Shown: positions 32,601 to 39,165 of the stretch, one piece after another
Numbering within the stretch: the first letter of the stretch is position 1
How the letters are laid out: each line of letters opens with the position of its first letter
Assembly: GCF_016862995.1 (NCBI RefSeq)
Contig: NZ_BOOA01000074.1
Location: 1-39,165 of the forward strand
DNA length: 39,165 nt
Reading direction: 5' to 3'
From: Acrocarpospora phusangensis
GTDB lineage: Bacteria; Actinomycetota; Actinomycetes; Streptosporangiales; Streptosporangiaceae
Program-made: the position numbers and the translations under genes
The notes under the pieces: generated by a model
Seen by the model: the letters and a program-made list of their open reading frames with translations, nothing else
Database searches by the model: none
What the model was told of the DNA's origin: nothing

Positions 32601-35103
32601 ACTGCTCGCTGAGACGGCGGCCGAGCCGTCGACCCGCCAGATCGGCGTGCCCGCCATGTCACTGATCGTCCTGGTCGGCGTCTCGGGCAGCGGCAAGTCC
32701 ACGTTCGCGCGCAAGCACTTCCACCCCACCCAGGTGATCTCCTCCGACTTCTGCCGCGGCCTGGTCGCCGACGACGAGAACGACCAGGCGGCCACCCCGG
32801 ACGCGTTCGACCTGCTGCACCACATCGTCGGCATCCGGCTGCGGCGCGGCCTGCTCACCGTGGTGGACGCCACCAGCGTGCAGTACCAGGCCCGCCAGGC
32901 GCTGGTCGCCGTGGCCAAGGCGCACAACGTGCTGGTGGACGCGATCGTGCTGGACGTGCCGGAGGAGGTGGCGATCGAGCGCAACGCGTCCCGCCCCGAC
33001 CGCGACTTCGGGCCGCACGTGATCACCCGCCAGCGCAAGGAGCTGCGCCGCTCCCTCGGCAAGATCTCCCGGGACGGCTTCCGCCGCGTGCACGTGCTGC
33101 GCGGCGACGAGATCGACAACGTGACGATCACCCTCGAACCGGCCTGGACCGACCTCAGGCACCTGACCGGCCCGTTCGACGTCATCGGCGACGTGCACGG
33201 CTGCGCGTCGGAGCTGGAGACCCTGCTCGCCACGCTCGGCTACGAGGACGGCCGGCACCCGCAGGGCCGTACCGCCGTGTTCGTGGGAGATCTCGTGGAC
33301 CGGGGCCCGGACACGCCGGGCGTGCTGCGCCGGGTCATGGGCATGGTCGAGGCCGGTACGGCGCTGTGCGTCTCCGGCAACCACGAGCAGAAGCTGGTGC
33401 GCGCCCTCAACGGCCGCAAGGTCAAGGTCGCGCACGGCCTGGCCGAGTCGCTGGCCCAGCTGGGCGACTCCGACCCGGCCTTCGTGGCCGCCGCCAAGAC
33501 CTTCATGGACGGCCTGATCAGCCACTACCAGCTGGACGAGGGCCGCCTGGTGGTCGCGCACGCCGGCCTCAAGGAGGCCTACCACGGCCGCGCCTCCGGC
33601 CGCGTCCGCGCCTTCGCCCTGTACGGCGACACCACCGGCGAGACCGACGAGTACGGGCTGCCCGTCCGCTACCCCTGGGCCGAGGAGTACCGCGGCCGCG
33701 CCATGGTCGTCTACGGCCACACCCCCACGGTCGAGCCGGAGTGGGTCAACAACACGATCTGCCTGGACACCGGCGTCGTCTTCGGCGGCAGCCTGACCGC
33801 GCTCCGCTACCCCGAGCGCGAGCTGGTCTCGGTCCCGGCCGAACGCGTCTGGTACGAGCCGGCCCGCCCGCTGGCCCCCGCCCGCCAGCGCGACCCGGCC
33901 GCCCTCGACATCGGCGACGTGCGCGGGAACCGTTTCGTGGAGACCCGATTCGCCGGCACCATCCGGGTCCGCGAGGAGAACGCCGCCGCCGCGCTGGAGA
34001 TCATGAGCAGGTTCGCGGTGGACCCCCGCTGGCTGGTCTACCTGCCGCCCACGATGGCCCCGCCGGAGACCTCACCGCTGGACGGCTACCTGGAGCACCC
34101 GGCGGAGGCGTTCGCCGAGTTCGCCGCCGCCGGGGTCACCCGCGTGGTGTGCGAGGAGAAGCACATGGGCTCCCGCGCGGTCGCCGTCCTGGCCAGGACC
34201 CCGGAGGCGGCCGGGAAGCGCTTCGGCGTGTTCGACGGCTCCACCGGCATGGTCTACACCCGGACCGGCCGCCCGTTCTTCGGCGCGCTCATGGGCGAGC
34301 TGGTGGACGGGCTGCGCGCGGCCGTGGAACCGCTCTGGGACGAGCTGGGCACCGACTGGCTGGTGCTGGACGGCGAGCTGCTGCCCTGGTCGGCGAAGGC
34401 GGAGAGCCTGATCCGCGGCCAGTACGCCTCGGTCGGCGCCGCGGCCAGGACGGCCCTGCCGGAGGTGGTCGCGGCCCTGGAAGCGGCGGCCGGGCGCGGA
34501 CTGGATGTGGGCTCGACATTGGACCGCACCCGACGCCGCCTCGCCAACGCTGCCCGATTCCGGGACGCTTATGCGCGCTACTGCTGGCCGGTTTCTGGCC
34601 TGGACGGCGTCAAGTTCGCCCCGTTCCAGATCCTGGCGTCCGAGGGCCAGGCGAGCGCCGTACGGCATCCGCACGACTGGCACCTGGATCGCCTGGCCGG
34701 GCTGGACTCGCCGCTGATCGCGCCCACCAGGCACGTCTACGTCACGCTCGACTCCGCGGAGTCCAGGGCCGCCGCCACCGACTGGTGGGAGGCGCTGACG
34801 GCGGACGGCGGCGAGGGCATGGTGGTCAAGCCGGTGGAGCGGCCGGAGGGCCGGGTGCAGCCGGGCGTCAAGGTCCGCGGGCGGGAGTACCTGCGGATCA
34901 TCTACGGCCCCGACTACACCGACTCGCTGGACGTGTTGCGCCGGCGCTTTCTCGGCCGGAAACGGTCGCTGGCGCTGCGCGAGCACGCGCTCGGGCTGGA
35001 GGCGCTGTCCCGGCTGGCGGACGGGGAGTCGCTCTGGCGCGTGCACGAGCCGGTTTTCGCCGTCCTGGCGATGGAATCGGAGCCCGTCGACCCGCGGCTG
35101 TGA
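32593..35103 (+). CDS. pnkp: Polynucleotide kinase-phosphatase-ligase Pnkp (RNA repair)
   Basis: An 836-residue three-domain RNA repair enzyme. Kinase (about 22-190): P-loop GVSGSGKST with K35, phosphorylates 5'-OH ends. Calcineurin-type phosphatase (about 195-440): GDVHGC, GDLVDRGPDTPG, SGNHEQK, VAHAGL, YGHTP; removes 2',3'-cyclic phosphate and 3'-phosphate. Adenylyltransferase/ligase (about 480-836): K523 in EEKHMGSRAV, then LDGELLPW and GGEGMVVKP. Order and length match clostridial Pnkp. With Hen1 it repairs RNAs, probably tRNAs, cut by ribotoxins. It starts 8 bp inside hen1, so both are translated together. An internal ATG at residue 22, before the kinase, is another possible start. Confidence 0.95.
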   Translation: MSELLAETAAEPSTRQIGVPAMSLIVLVGVSGSGKSTFARKHFHPTQVISSDFCRGLVADDENDQAATPDAFDLLHHIVGIRLRRGLLTVVDATSVQYQARQALVAVAKAHNVLVDAIVLDVPEEVAIERNASRPDRDFGPHVITRQRKELRRSLGKISRDGFRRVHVLRGDEIDNVTITLEPAWTDLRHLTGPFDVIGDVHGCASELETLLATLGYEDGRHPQGRTAVFVGDLVDRGPDTPGVLRRVMGMVEAGTALCVSGNHEQKLVRALNGRKVKVAHGLAESLAQLGDSDPAFVAAAKTFMDGLISHYQLDEGRLVVAHAGLKEAYHGRASGRVRAFALYGDTTGETDEYGLPVRYPWAEEYRGRAMVVYGHTPTVEPEWVNNTICLDTGVVFGGSLTALRYPERELVSVPAERVWYEPARPLAPARQRDPAALDIGDVRGNRFVETRFAGTIRVREENAAAALEIMSRFAVDPRWLVYLPPTMAPPETSPLDGYLEHPAEAFAEFAAAGVTRVVCEEKHMGSRAVAVLARTPEAAGKRFGVFDGSTGMVYTRTGRPFFGALMGELVDGLRAAVEPLWDELGTDWLVLDGELLPWSAKAESLIRGQYASVGAAARTALPEVVAALEAAAGRGLDVGSTLDRTRRRLANAARFRDAYARYCWPVSGLDGVKFAPFQILASEGQASAVRHPHDWHLDRLAGLDSPLIAPTRHVYVTLDSAESRAAATDWWEALTADGGEGMVVKPVERPEGRVQPGVKVRGREYLRIIYGPDYTDSLDVLRRRFLGRKRSLALREHALGLEALSRLADGESLWRVHEPVFAVLAMESEPVDPRL

Positions 35104-35237
35104 GGTGCCGCTGAGCCCTCTCGGAACCCTCGCTGATCTCCGCTGCGATCGCCCGCCGATATTCGGCCAAGAAAACGGCAAGTTCGGGACGAGACTCTGC
35201 CGGGAATTGGCCTTACGATCGGGTAAGGCAACAGAGC

Positions 35238-35429
35238 GTGAGCGTGCGATCACTCATGAATGAGACGGGTGGCGGGTGGTGGCGGCGCCGGCGGCGGGGT
35301 GGGCCGGTGGCTGGGCCGGGCAAGAAGTGGTTTCATTTCCGGCACGACTGGGAGGACGCGGAACAGACCGGCCGTATCCATGTCCAAATCTGCTCGATTT
35401 GCAATAAAAGTCGCATCAGAATCGACTGA
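35238..35429 (+). CDS. Small basic protein with C-terminal Cys-x2-Cys (63 aa)
   Basis: A 63-residue frame with GTG start at 35238 (AAGG 9 nt before) or ATG at 35256. The N-terminus is Gly/Arg-rich (GGGWWRRRRRGG); the end reads KKWFHFRHDWEDAEQTGRIHV then QICSICNKSRIRID. The H-x-W ... C-x2-C-x-K pattern resembles short actinobacterial proteins with a zinc knuckle (R-H-D-W ... C-x2-C-G-K). TACGAT at 35214-35219 could be its -10 box. It stands alone between pnkp and the sugar porter. Evidence is modest; the first 134 bp after pnkp show no other gene. Confidence 0.45.
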   Translation: MSVRSLMNETGGGWWRRRRRGGPVAGPGKKWFHFRHDWEDAEQTGRIHVQICSICNKSRIRID

Positions 35430-35440
35430 ATCAGTGATTC
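35425..35440. promoter_or_regulatory. Overlapping inverted repeats before the sugar porter gene
   Basis: ACTGAATCAGT (35425-35435) and GAATCAGTGATTC (35428-35440) are overlapping palindromes 37-52 bp before the start. TATCCT at 35454-35459 is a possible -10 box, which places the repeats around the -35 region, as for a repressor operator. Confidence 0.38.
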
Positions 35441-35476
35441 GCGTGTCTTTTCGTATCCTCGGGCAGATACCCCGGC

Positions 35477-36880
35477 ATGAGAGGTCCGGAGCTGCGGGAG
35501 CATGAACGCCTCGGCCGGGTCGTGTTCATCACGGCGGCGGCCGCCATCGGCGGATTCCTGTTCGGCTACGACAGTGCCGTGATCAACGGCGCGGTGGTCG
35601 GCATCCGGCGGCACTTCCAGGCGAGTTCGGTCGAGATCGGGTTCGTGGTGGCGATCGCCCTGCTCGGCTCCGCCGCCGGGGCCTGGTTCGCCGGCCGGAT
35701 CGCCGACCGCTGGGGGCGGATCAGGACCATGCAGGTGGCCGCCCTGCTGTTCGCGGTCAGCTCGGTCGGCCAGATGCTGCCGTTCGCCCTCTGGGACCTG
35801 GCGCTCTGGCGGCTGCTGGCCGGCGTCGCGATCGGGATGGCGTCGGTGATCGGCCCCGCGTACATCGCCGAGGTGGCCCCGGCCGCCTACCGGGGGCGGC
35901 TCGGCTCGTTCCAGCAGCTCGCCATCGTGCTCGGCATCGCGGTGTCCCAGCTGGTCAACTACGGGATCGCCCAGTGGGCCGGCGGCGAGGTGAACAACAG
36001 CCTGGGCGGCCTGCAGGCCTGGCAGTGGATGCTGGGCGCGTGCCTGATCCCGGCGCTGGCCTACCTGGGGTTCGCGCTGATCATCCCCGAGTCGCCGCGG
36101 TTCCTGATCGCGGCAGGGCGGAGCGATCTGGCCCGCACGGTGCTGCGCGAGGTGGAGGGCGGGCGCGCCGACCTGGACGCGCGGGTGGCCGAGATCGAGG
36201 GCGTGGTGCGCGCCGAGCGCCGCCCGCGCCTGTCCGACCTGCGCGGACCCCGGTTCGGGCTGCTCGCGATCGTCTGGATCGGCATCTGCCTGTCGGTCTT
36301 CCAGCAGCTGGTCGGCATCAACGTGATCTTCTACTACTCCTCCGAGCTGTGGCAGTCGGTCGGCGTCGACCAGTCCGGCTCGCTGCTGATCAGCTTCTCC
36401 AGCTCGCTCATCAACATCGCCGGCACCTTCGTCGCGATCGCGCTGGTGGACCGCATCGGCCGCCGCCCGCTGCTGCTCATCGGCTCGGCCGGCATGGCGG
36501 TCTCGCTGGCGGTCGCGGCCTGGGCGTTCGGGTACGCCCGGGAGGCCGAGGGCGGCCTGACGCTGACCGGATTCCACGGCGCGGTGGCGCTGGTGGCGGC
36601 CAATCTCTTCGTGCTGTTCTTCGCGCTGTCGTGGGGTGTGGTCGTCTGGGTGCTGCTGGGGGAGATGTTCCCCAACCGGATCCGGGCCGCCGCGCTCTCG
36701 GTCGCCGCCGCCGCGCAGTGGGTCGCCAACTGGCTGATCACCGTGTCGTTCCCGGCGCTGTCGGACTGGAACCTGTCCCTGACGTACCTGGGTTACGCCG
36801 GTTTCGCCGCGCTCTCGTTCCTGTTCGTGATCTTCCTCGTCCGGGAGACGAAGGGGCGCGCGCTAGAGGAGATGGGGTGA
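35477..36880 (+). CDS. Sugar porter family MFS transporter
   Basis: A 467-residue sugar/H+ symporter-type MFS protein with 12 helices. Family motifs: FLFGYDSAVINGA in helix 1, GRIADRWGRIRTM between helices 2 and 3, PAYIAEVAPAAYRGRLGSFQ, PESPRFLIAAGR at the end of helix 6, QQLVGINVIFYYSSELW in helix 7, DRIGRRPLLLIGS, and the final RETKGRALEEM. These are typical of bacterial xylose, arabinose or glucose porters. The exact sugar is unknown. No ribosome site is clear before the ATG; a TATCCT box 17 nt upstream may be the -10. It overlaps the convergent DUF6879-like gene by 18 bp. Confidence 0.92.
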   Translation: MRGPELREHERLGRVVFITAAAAIGGFLFGYDSAVINGAVVGIRRHFQASSVEIGFVVAIALLGSAAGAWFAGRIADRWGRIRTMQVAALLFAVSSVGQMLPFALWDLALWRLLAGVAIGMASVIGPAYIAEVAPAAYRGRLGSFQQLAIVLGIAVSQLVNYGIAQWAGGEVNNSLGGLQAWQWMLGACLIPALAYLGFALIIPESPRFLIAAGRSDLARTVLREVEGGRADLDARVAEIEGVVRAERRPRLSDLRGPRFGLLAIVWIGICLSVFQQLVGINVIFYYSSELWQSVGVDQSGSLLISFSSSLINIAGTFVAIALVDRIGRRPLLLIGSAGMAVSLAVAAWAFGYAREAEGGLTLTGFHGAVALVAANLFVLFFALSWGVVVWVLLGEMFPNRIRAAALSVAAAAQWVANWLITVSFPALSDWNLSLTYLGYAGFAALSFLFVIFLVRETKGRALEEMG

Positions 36881-37474
36881 CGGCTCCCTGGTCAGGTAGG
36901 CGGGCAGGTCCTCGGCCTGGTCGTACAGGGCGGAGAGCAGGGTCAGGCAGGGTTCGATGAGGGCGCGGTCGGCGATTCTGCGGCCGCCGATGTGGGCGCC
37001 CCCCTGGTCGTAGAGGATCTCGTAGAGCAGGTCGGGGGAGGGGATCAGCAGTTCGGGGAGGGGCCGCTCGCGCTCCAGGTGTCGTACGGCGTCCGCGTCC
37101 AGGACCCGGGGCCGCTCGCCCGCGCGCGCCCGAGCGGCCAGCACCCGCAGCTCCCATTCCAGGTACGGGCTGCGCGGATGTTCCACGATGCGCAGCCGCC
37201 GCAACTCCACCCGCGAAGGCAGGTCGGCCTCGTATTCGGCCTTGGCCGCCTCGATGAGGGCGAGTGAGCGGTCCCAGTCGCCCTCCGCCCAGGCCACCCA
37301 GCTCGCCGAGTACGGCTCGTGGAAGTACTGGGCGCGCTCCAGCTTCCAGAGCACGCCCTCCATCTCCCGGTACACGCCGTGGAAGTCGGCGCGGTAGACG
37401 GCCCGGTCCATGGTCACCCCGTCGGCTTCGCGGATACGCGCGAACGTGTCGTCGCTCCGGCGTGTCTGTCGCAC
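36863..37474 (-). CDS. DUF6879-like hypothetical protein
   Basis: A 203-residue protein beginning with GTG at 37474 (MRQTRRSDDTFARIREADGV), which has GGAGG 7 nt upstream; a later ATG at 37411 is weaker. The first part (about 25-75) has FHGVYREMEGVLWKLERAQYF. The centre reads VELRRLRIVEHPRSPYLEWELRVLAARARAG, which resembles the R-V-V-x-E-P-x-S-x-Y-x-x-W-E core of DUF6879, often found near XRE regulators in actinobacteria. The C-terminus has IPSPDLLYEILYDQGGAHIGGR. This link is a resemblance only. Role unknown. Confidence 0.65.
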   Translation of the reverse strand: MRQTRRSDDTFARIREADGVTMDRAVYRADFHGVYREMEGVLWKLERAQYFHEPYSASWVAWAEGDWDRSLALIEAAKAEYEADLPSRVELRRLRIVEHPRSPYLEWELRVLAARARAGERPRVLDADAVRHLERERPLPELLIPSPDLLYEILYDQGGAHIGGRRIADRALIEPCLTLLSALYDQAEDLPAYLTREPSPHLL

Positions 37475-37578
37475 CGACGGCCTCCAGGCGAACTATGAAG
37501 TTATCCGGCCAGGATTGATCGTTGAATGCGGTCAATAATGCGTCAAGACCCAAATAACGATAATTCCGATATATGCCG

Positions 37579-38172
37579 TTATTTGTGGAAATGGCGGTGG
37601 GAGCGGGTGTGGCGGACGATGCCGAAGACCATCGCGCCGATCAGGAGCAGCACCGCGAGTTTGACCACGATGAACATCGTGCCCGTCACGAGGCCGATGA
37701 CCAGGAGGAACGCCAGGATCACCGGCAGCGGCGGCGGCCCGTGATGCCGTCGCGCCGCAGGGTGTCCCCAAGGCCCCCCGTGCGCGTGGCGCCCCCACTG
37801 CGCCGGGTGACCCTGGTGCTCCCAGTGCTTCCGCCGGGCCCGGTGCGCCTCGCGCCGGGCCGCCTGCCACTGCGCCATCTGGTAGTGATGCCCCCAGGTC
37901 GCCAGATCGCCCCGATCCGGGTACGGCTCCCGCTCCGCGAACACCGGATTCGCCGGGTCGTCCGGAGCGACCAGGTCGGACAGCACGGTGCGCAGGTCGC
38001 CTTCGGTCCGGGCGCGCAACGTGGTGTCCAGGCGCTCGTCGAGTTCCTCGCGGGTGATGCGGCCCTGCGCGAACGCGTCGTGCAGGGCCTGGGTCACCCG
38101 GTCTCGCTCCCGGTCCCCGATCCGCAGTTCGGCGCGGGAAGCCTGGCGGGGCGCGAATCCGTCAGCGGCCAT
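37579..38172 (-). CDS. DUF1707 domain membrane protein, histidine-rich
   Basis: A 197-residue protein. The N-terminal DUF1707 domain (about 13-68: AELRIGDRERDRVTQALHDA, FAQGRITREELDERLDTTLR) is a short helical domain common in actinobacteria. Then a linker rich in His, Trp and Gln (about 92-148: WGHHYQMAQWQ, HWEHQGHPAQWGRHAHGG, HHGPPPLP), and two hydrophobic helices (about 147-188, ILAFLLVIGLVTGTMFIVVKLAVLLLIGAMVF), ending RHTRSHRHFHK. The His-rich parts may bind metal. It starts 6 bp after the padR stop, so the two form an operon. Confidence 0.85.
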   Translation of the reverse strand: MAADGFAPRQASRAELRIGDRERDRVTQALHDAFAQGRITREELDERLDTTLRARTEGDLRTVLSDLVAPDDPANPVFAEREPYPDRGDLATWGHHYQMAQWQAARREAHRARRKHWEHQGHPAQWGRHAHGGPWGHPAARRHHGPPPLPVILAFLLVIGLVTGTMFIVVKLAVLLLIGAMVFGIVRHTRSHRHFHK

Positions 38173-38178
38173 CGCGGG

Positions 38179-38907
38179 TCACTCCTCGTCCGGGTCGCCG
38201 TCGGCCAGCACCTGGTACAGCTTGCGCCTGGTCTCGGCCAGGATCTGCTTGGCCTGCCGCAGCTGGCCGTCCGAGCCGCCCTGGGCGATCTGGAACAGGG
38301 CGGAGGCGGCCTGCCGGGACAGGTCGAACAGCTCGTGGACGTCGTCGCCGATGTCCGGCGTCATCTCCTCCCAGGGCGCGCGCACCTCGCTGGCGTGCTC
38401 GGCGATGTACGCCTGGCCGGCCTCGGTGAGCTGGAAGGTCTTGCGCCCGTCGATCTCCTGGGCGCGGACCAGGCCCTCGTCGGTGAGCTGCTGGAGCGCG
38501 GGGTAGACCGCGCCGGGACTGGGCTTCCAGCCGCCCTGGCTGCGCTCGGCGATCTCCTGGATGATCTGGTAGCCGTTGCGCGGCTCCTCCGCCAGCAGCG
38601 CCAGGATCGCGGCCCTGACGTCCCCCCGCTTGGCCTTGCGAGTCCGGCCGAAGCCGCCCCCGCGCCCCCCGAACATGAAGCCGGGCGGCCCGAACGGCCC
38701 GCCCCCGAACCCGCCCCAGCCGTGGCGGTGCCCCCGGTTGCGGTGCTCGTGCGGCCCGAACCCGTGGTGCTCGCCGCGCGTCTCCGACCGCTGGTCCTGC
38801 CAGGCCGCGGCCATCGCCCGCGCGGCTTCCCTCATCTGCCGATGGAGCTCTCGCTGGAGCTCCCTGGGGTGGCCCCAAGACCCACCCATCGCATGTGCCG
38901 AACTCAT
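38179..38907 (-). CDS. PadR family transcriptional regulator with His/Gly-rich N-terminus
   Basis: A 242-residue regulator. The N-terminal 90 residues are unusual: a helix (about 14-38, RELQRELHRQMREAARAMAA) and a His/Gly/Phe-rich stretch (47-88) with H47, H48, H53, H55, H60 and H62. The winged-helix PadR domain (about 93-170) reads RGDVRAAILALLAEEPRNGY, IIQEIAERSQGGWKPSPGAVYPALQQL and GLVRAQEIDGRKTFQLTEAG. A C-terminal dimerisation helix follows. The ATG has GGGGGAC before it. CGATATATCG lies 43 bp upstream and could be its own operator. Likely an autoregulated repressor controlling itself and the DUF1707 gene; ligand unknown. Confidence 0.9.
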   Translation of the reverse strand: MSSAHAMGGSWGHPRELQRELHRQMREAARAMAAAWQDQRSETRGEHHGFGPHEHRNRGHRHGWGGFGGGPFGPPGFMFGGRGGGFGRTRKAKRGDVRAAILALLAEEPRNGYQIIQEIAERSQGGWKPSPGAVYPALQQLTDEGLVRAQEIDGRKTFQLTEAGQAYIAEHASEVRAPWEEMTPDIGDDVHELFDLSRQAASALFQIAQGGSDGQLRQAKQILAETRRKLYQVLADGDPDEE

Positions 38908-38949
38908 GTGTCCCCCAAAGACCGTTCTTGATCTGTTCTCGATGCTTCA

Positions 38950-38959
38950 ACGATATATC
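38950..38959. promoter_or_regulatory. CGATATATCG palindrome before padR
   Basis: A perfect 10-bp palindrome, AT-rich in a GC-rich genome, 43-52 bp upstream of the padR start. PadR-family proteins often bind AT-rich palindromes, and autoregulation is common. Confidence 0.45.
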
Positions 38960-39050
38960 GCGAACATTCTGATTGGCAACATGTGACGCAGTTCACTCCA
39001 AATTCGTGGGTTCGGGGGAACATGCACCGATACCTGGCCGTTACAACACT

Positions 39051-39114
39051 CAGACGGGGTTGTTCTGCTTTGAGAGGGCTGGGGGGTGCTCTTGGAGCGG
39101 AACAACCCCGTCTG
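39051..39114 (+). other. Long perfect-stem hairpin (26 pairs)
   Basis: CAGACGGGGTTGTTC (39051-39065) is exactly complementary to 39100-39114, and pairing continues inward for 11 more positions (39066-39076 with 39089-39099), four of them G-U if the plus strand is transcribed. The loop is 12 bases. With a 2-base bulge four further outer pairs (39046-39049) are possible. It stands in the region upstream of padR with no gene on its left side pointing to it; a structured RNA, a terminator of something to the right, or a mobile palindromic element are all possible. Confidence 0.7.
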
Positions 39115-39122
39115 TGTCTATG

Positions 39123-39141
39123 GCCGCGCCTTCGGCGCGGC
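39123..39141. terminator. GC-rich stem-loop, terminator-like
   Basis: GCCGCGCC - TTC - GGCGCGGC is a perfect 8-bp stem with a 3-base loop, 8 bp after the long hairpin. This shape is common in actinobacterial terminators, but no T-run follows on either strand. Confidence 0.45.
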
Positions 39142-39165
39142 GGGCTCGGCCGCTCCGTAGCCGGT

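Noticed and set aside
30612-33233. Long minus-strand frame opposite the LLM oxidoreductase, hen1 and pnkp genes
   Set aside because: Spans three well-supported genes on the other strand and has a Ser/Arg-rich antisense composition without domains.

Overview
The window looks like chromosomal core DNA from a high-GC actinobacterium, most likely a Streptosporangiales relative (Nonomuraea/Streptosporangium type). The basis is the very GC-rich third codon positions, the many GTG starts and the actinobacterial families present: SepH, DUF4193, DUF4235, DUF3710, DUF3159, an F420-type LLM oxidoreductase and a coproporphyrin-type ferrochelatase with cluster cysteines. Genus is inference. I saw no phage, insertion sequence, CRISPR array, rRNA or tRNA.

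Left part (1-14118). The cell-division gene sepH (minus, cut by the window edge) is followed by a minus-strand group: an exported subtilase, a D-arabinono-1,4-lactone oxidase and an MFS exporter. Then come a membrane-anchored lytic transglycosylase, hemH, an S9 peptidase, a suhB-type inositol monophosphatase, a small conserved protein, a CutRS-like two-component pair, the DUF4193 zinc protein and a membrane-associated hypothetical. From memory, this order (sepH, hemH, suhB, cutRS, DUF4193, dut) resembles the Streptomyces SCO585x-586x region.

Middle (14119-26867). Trehalose-6-phosphate synthase, preceded by a good DasR-like (dre) operator, a DUF4235 protein, a valyl-tRNA synthetase of archaeal rather than usual bacterial type and an AI-2E family permease precede the actinobacterial block dut, DUF3710, OB-fold protein, DUF3159, ceoC, ceoB, kimA-like K+ transporter and an Fe-S RNA methyltransferase. 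As I recall it, Mycobacterium tuberculosis Rv2689c-Rv2701c has the same set. The CeoB/CeoC regulatory subunits lie divergent from the KimA-like transporter, with a 13-bp direct repeat between them, which suggests a potassium homeostasis module.

Accessory part (26868-30060). A VOC-fold protein, two tandem paralogous microproteins sharing a W-x-K-I-V-Y-L-x-K-G core, an antitoxin-like protein without a visible toxin, a 98-bp tandem duplication that copies the end of that gene, about 420 bp without a credible gene, and a GH18-like secreted protein whose catalytic glutamate appears replaced. This is the least conserved stretch and the best place for undescribed biology.

Right part (30154-39165). 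An LLM oxidoreductase, then the overlapping hen1-pnkp RNA-repair cassette behind a palindrome that touches its start codon; a small Cys-x2-Cys protein, a sugar porter, a DUF6879-like protein, and a padR-DUF1707 pair in which both proteins are histidine-rich. The window ends with a 26-pair hairpin and a GC-rich terminator-like stem-loop. At least eight genes have a TANNNT box 6-8 nt before the start codon and no Shine-Dalgarno sequence, so leaderless transcripts are probably common here.
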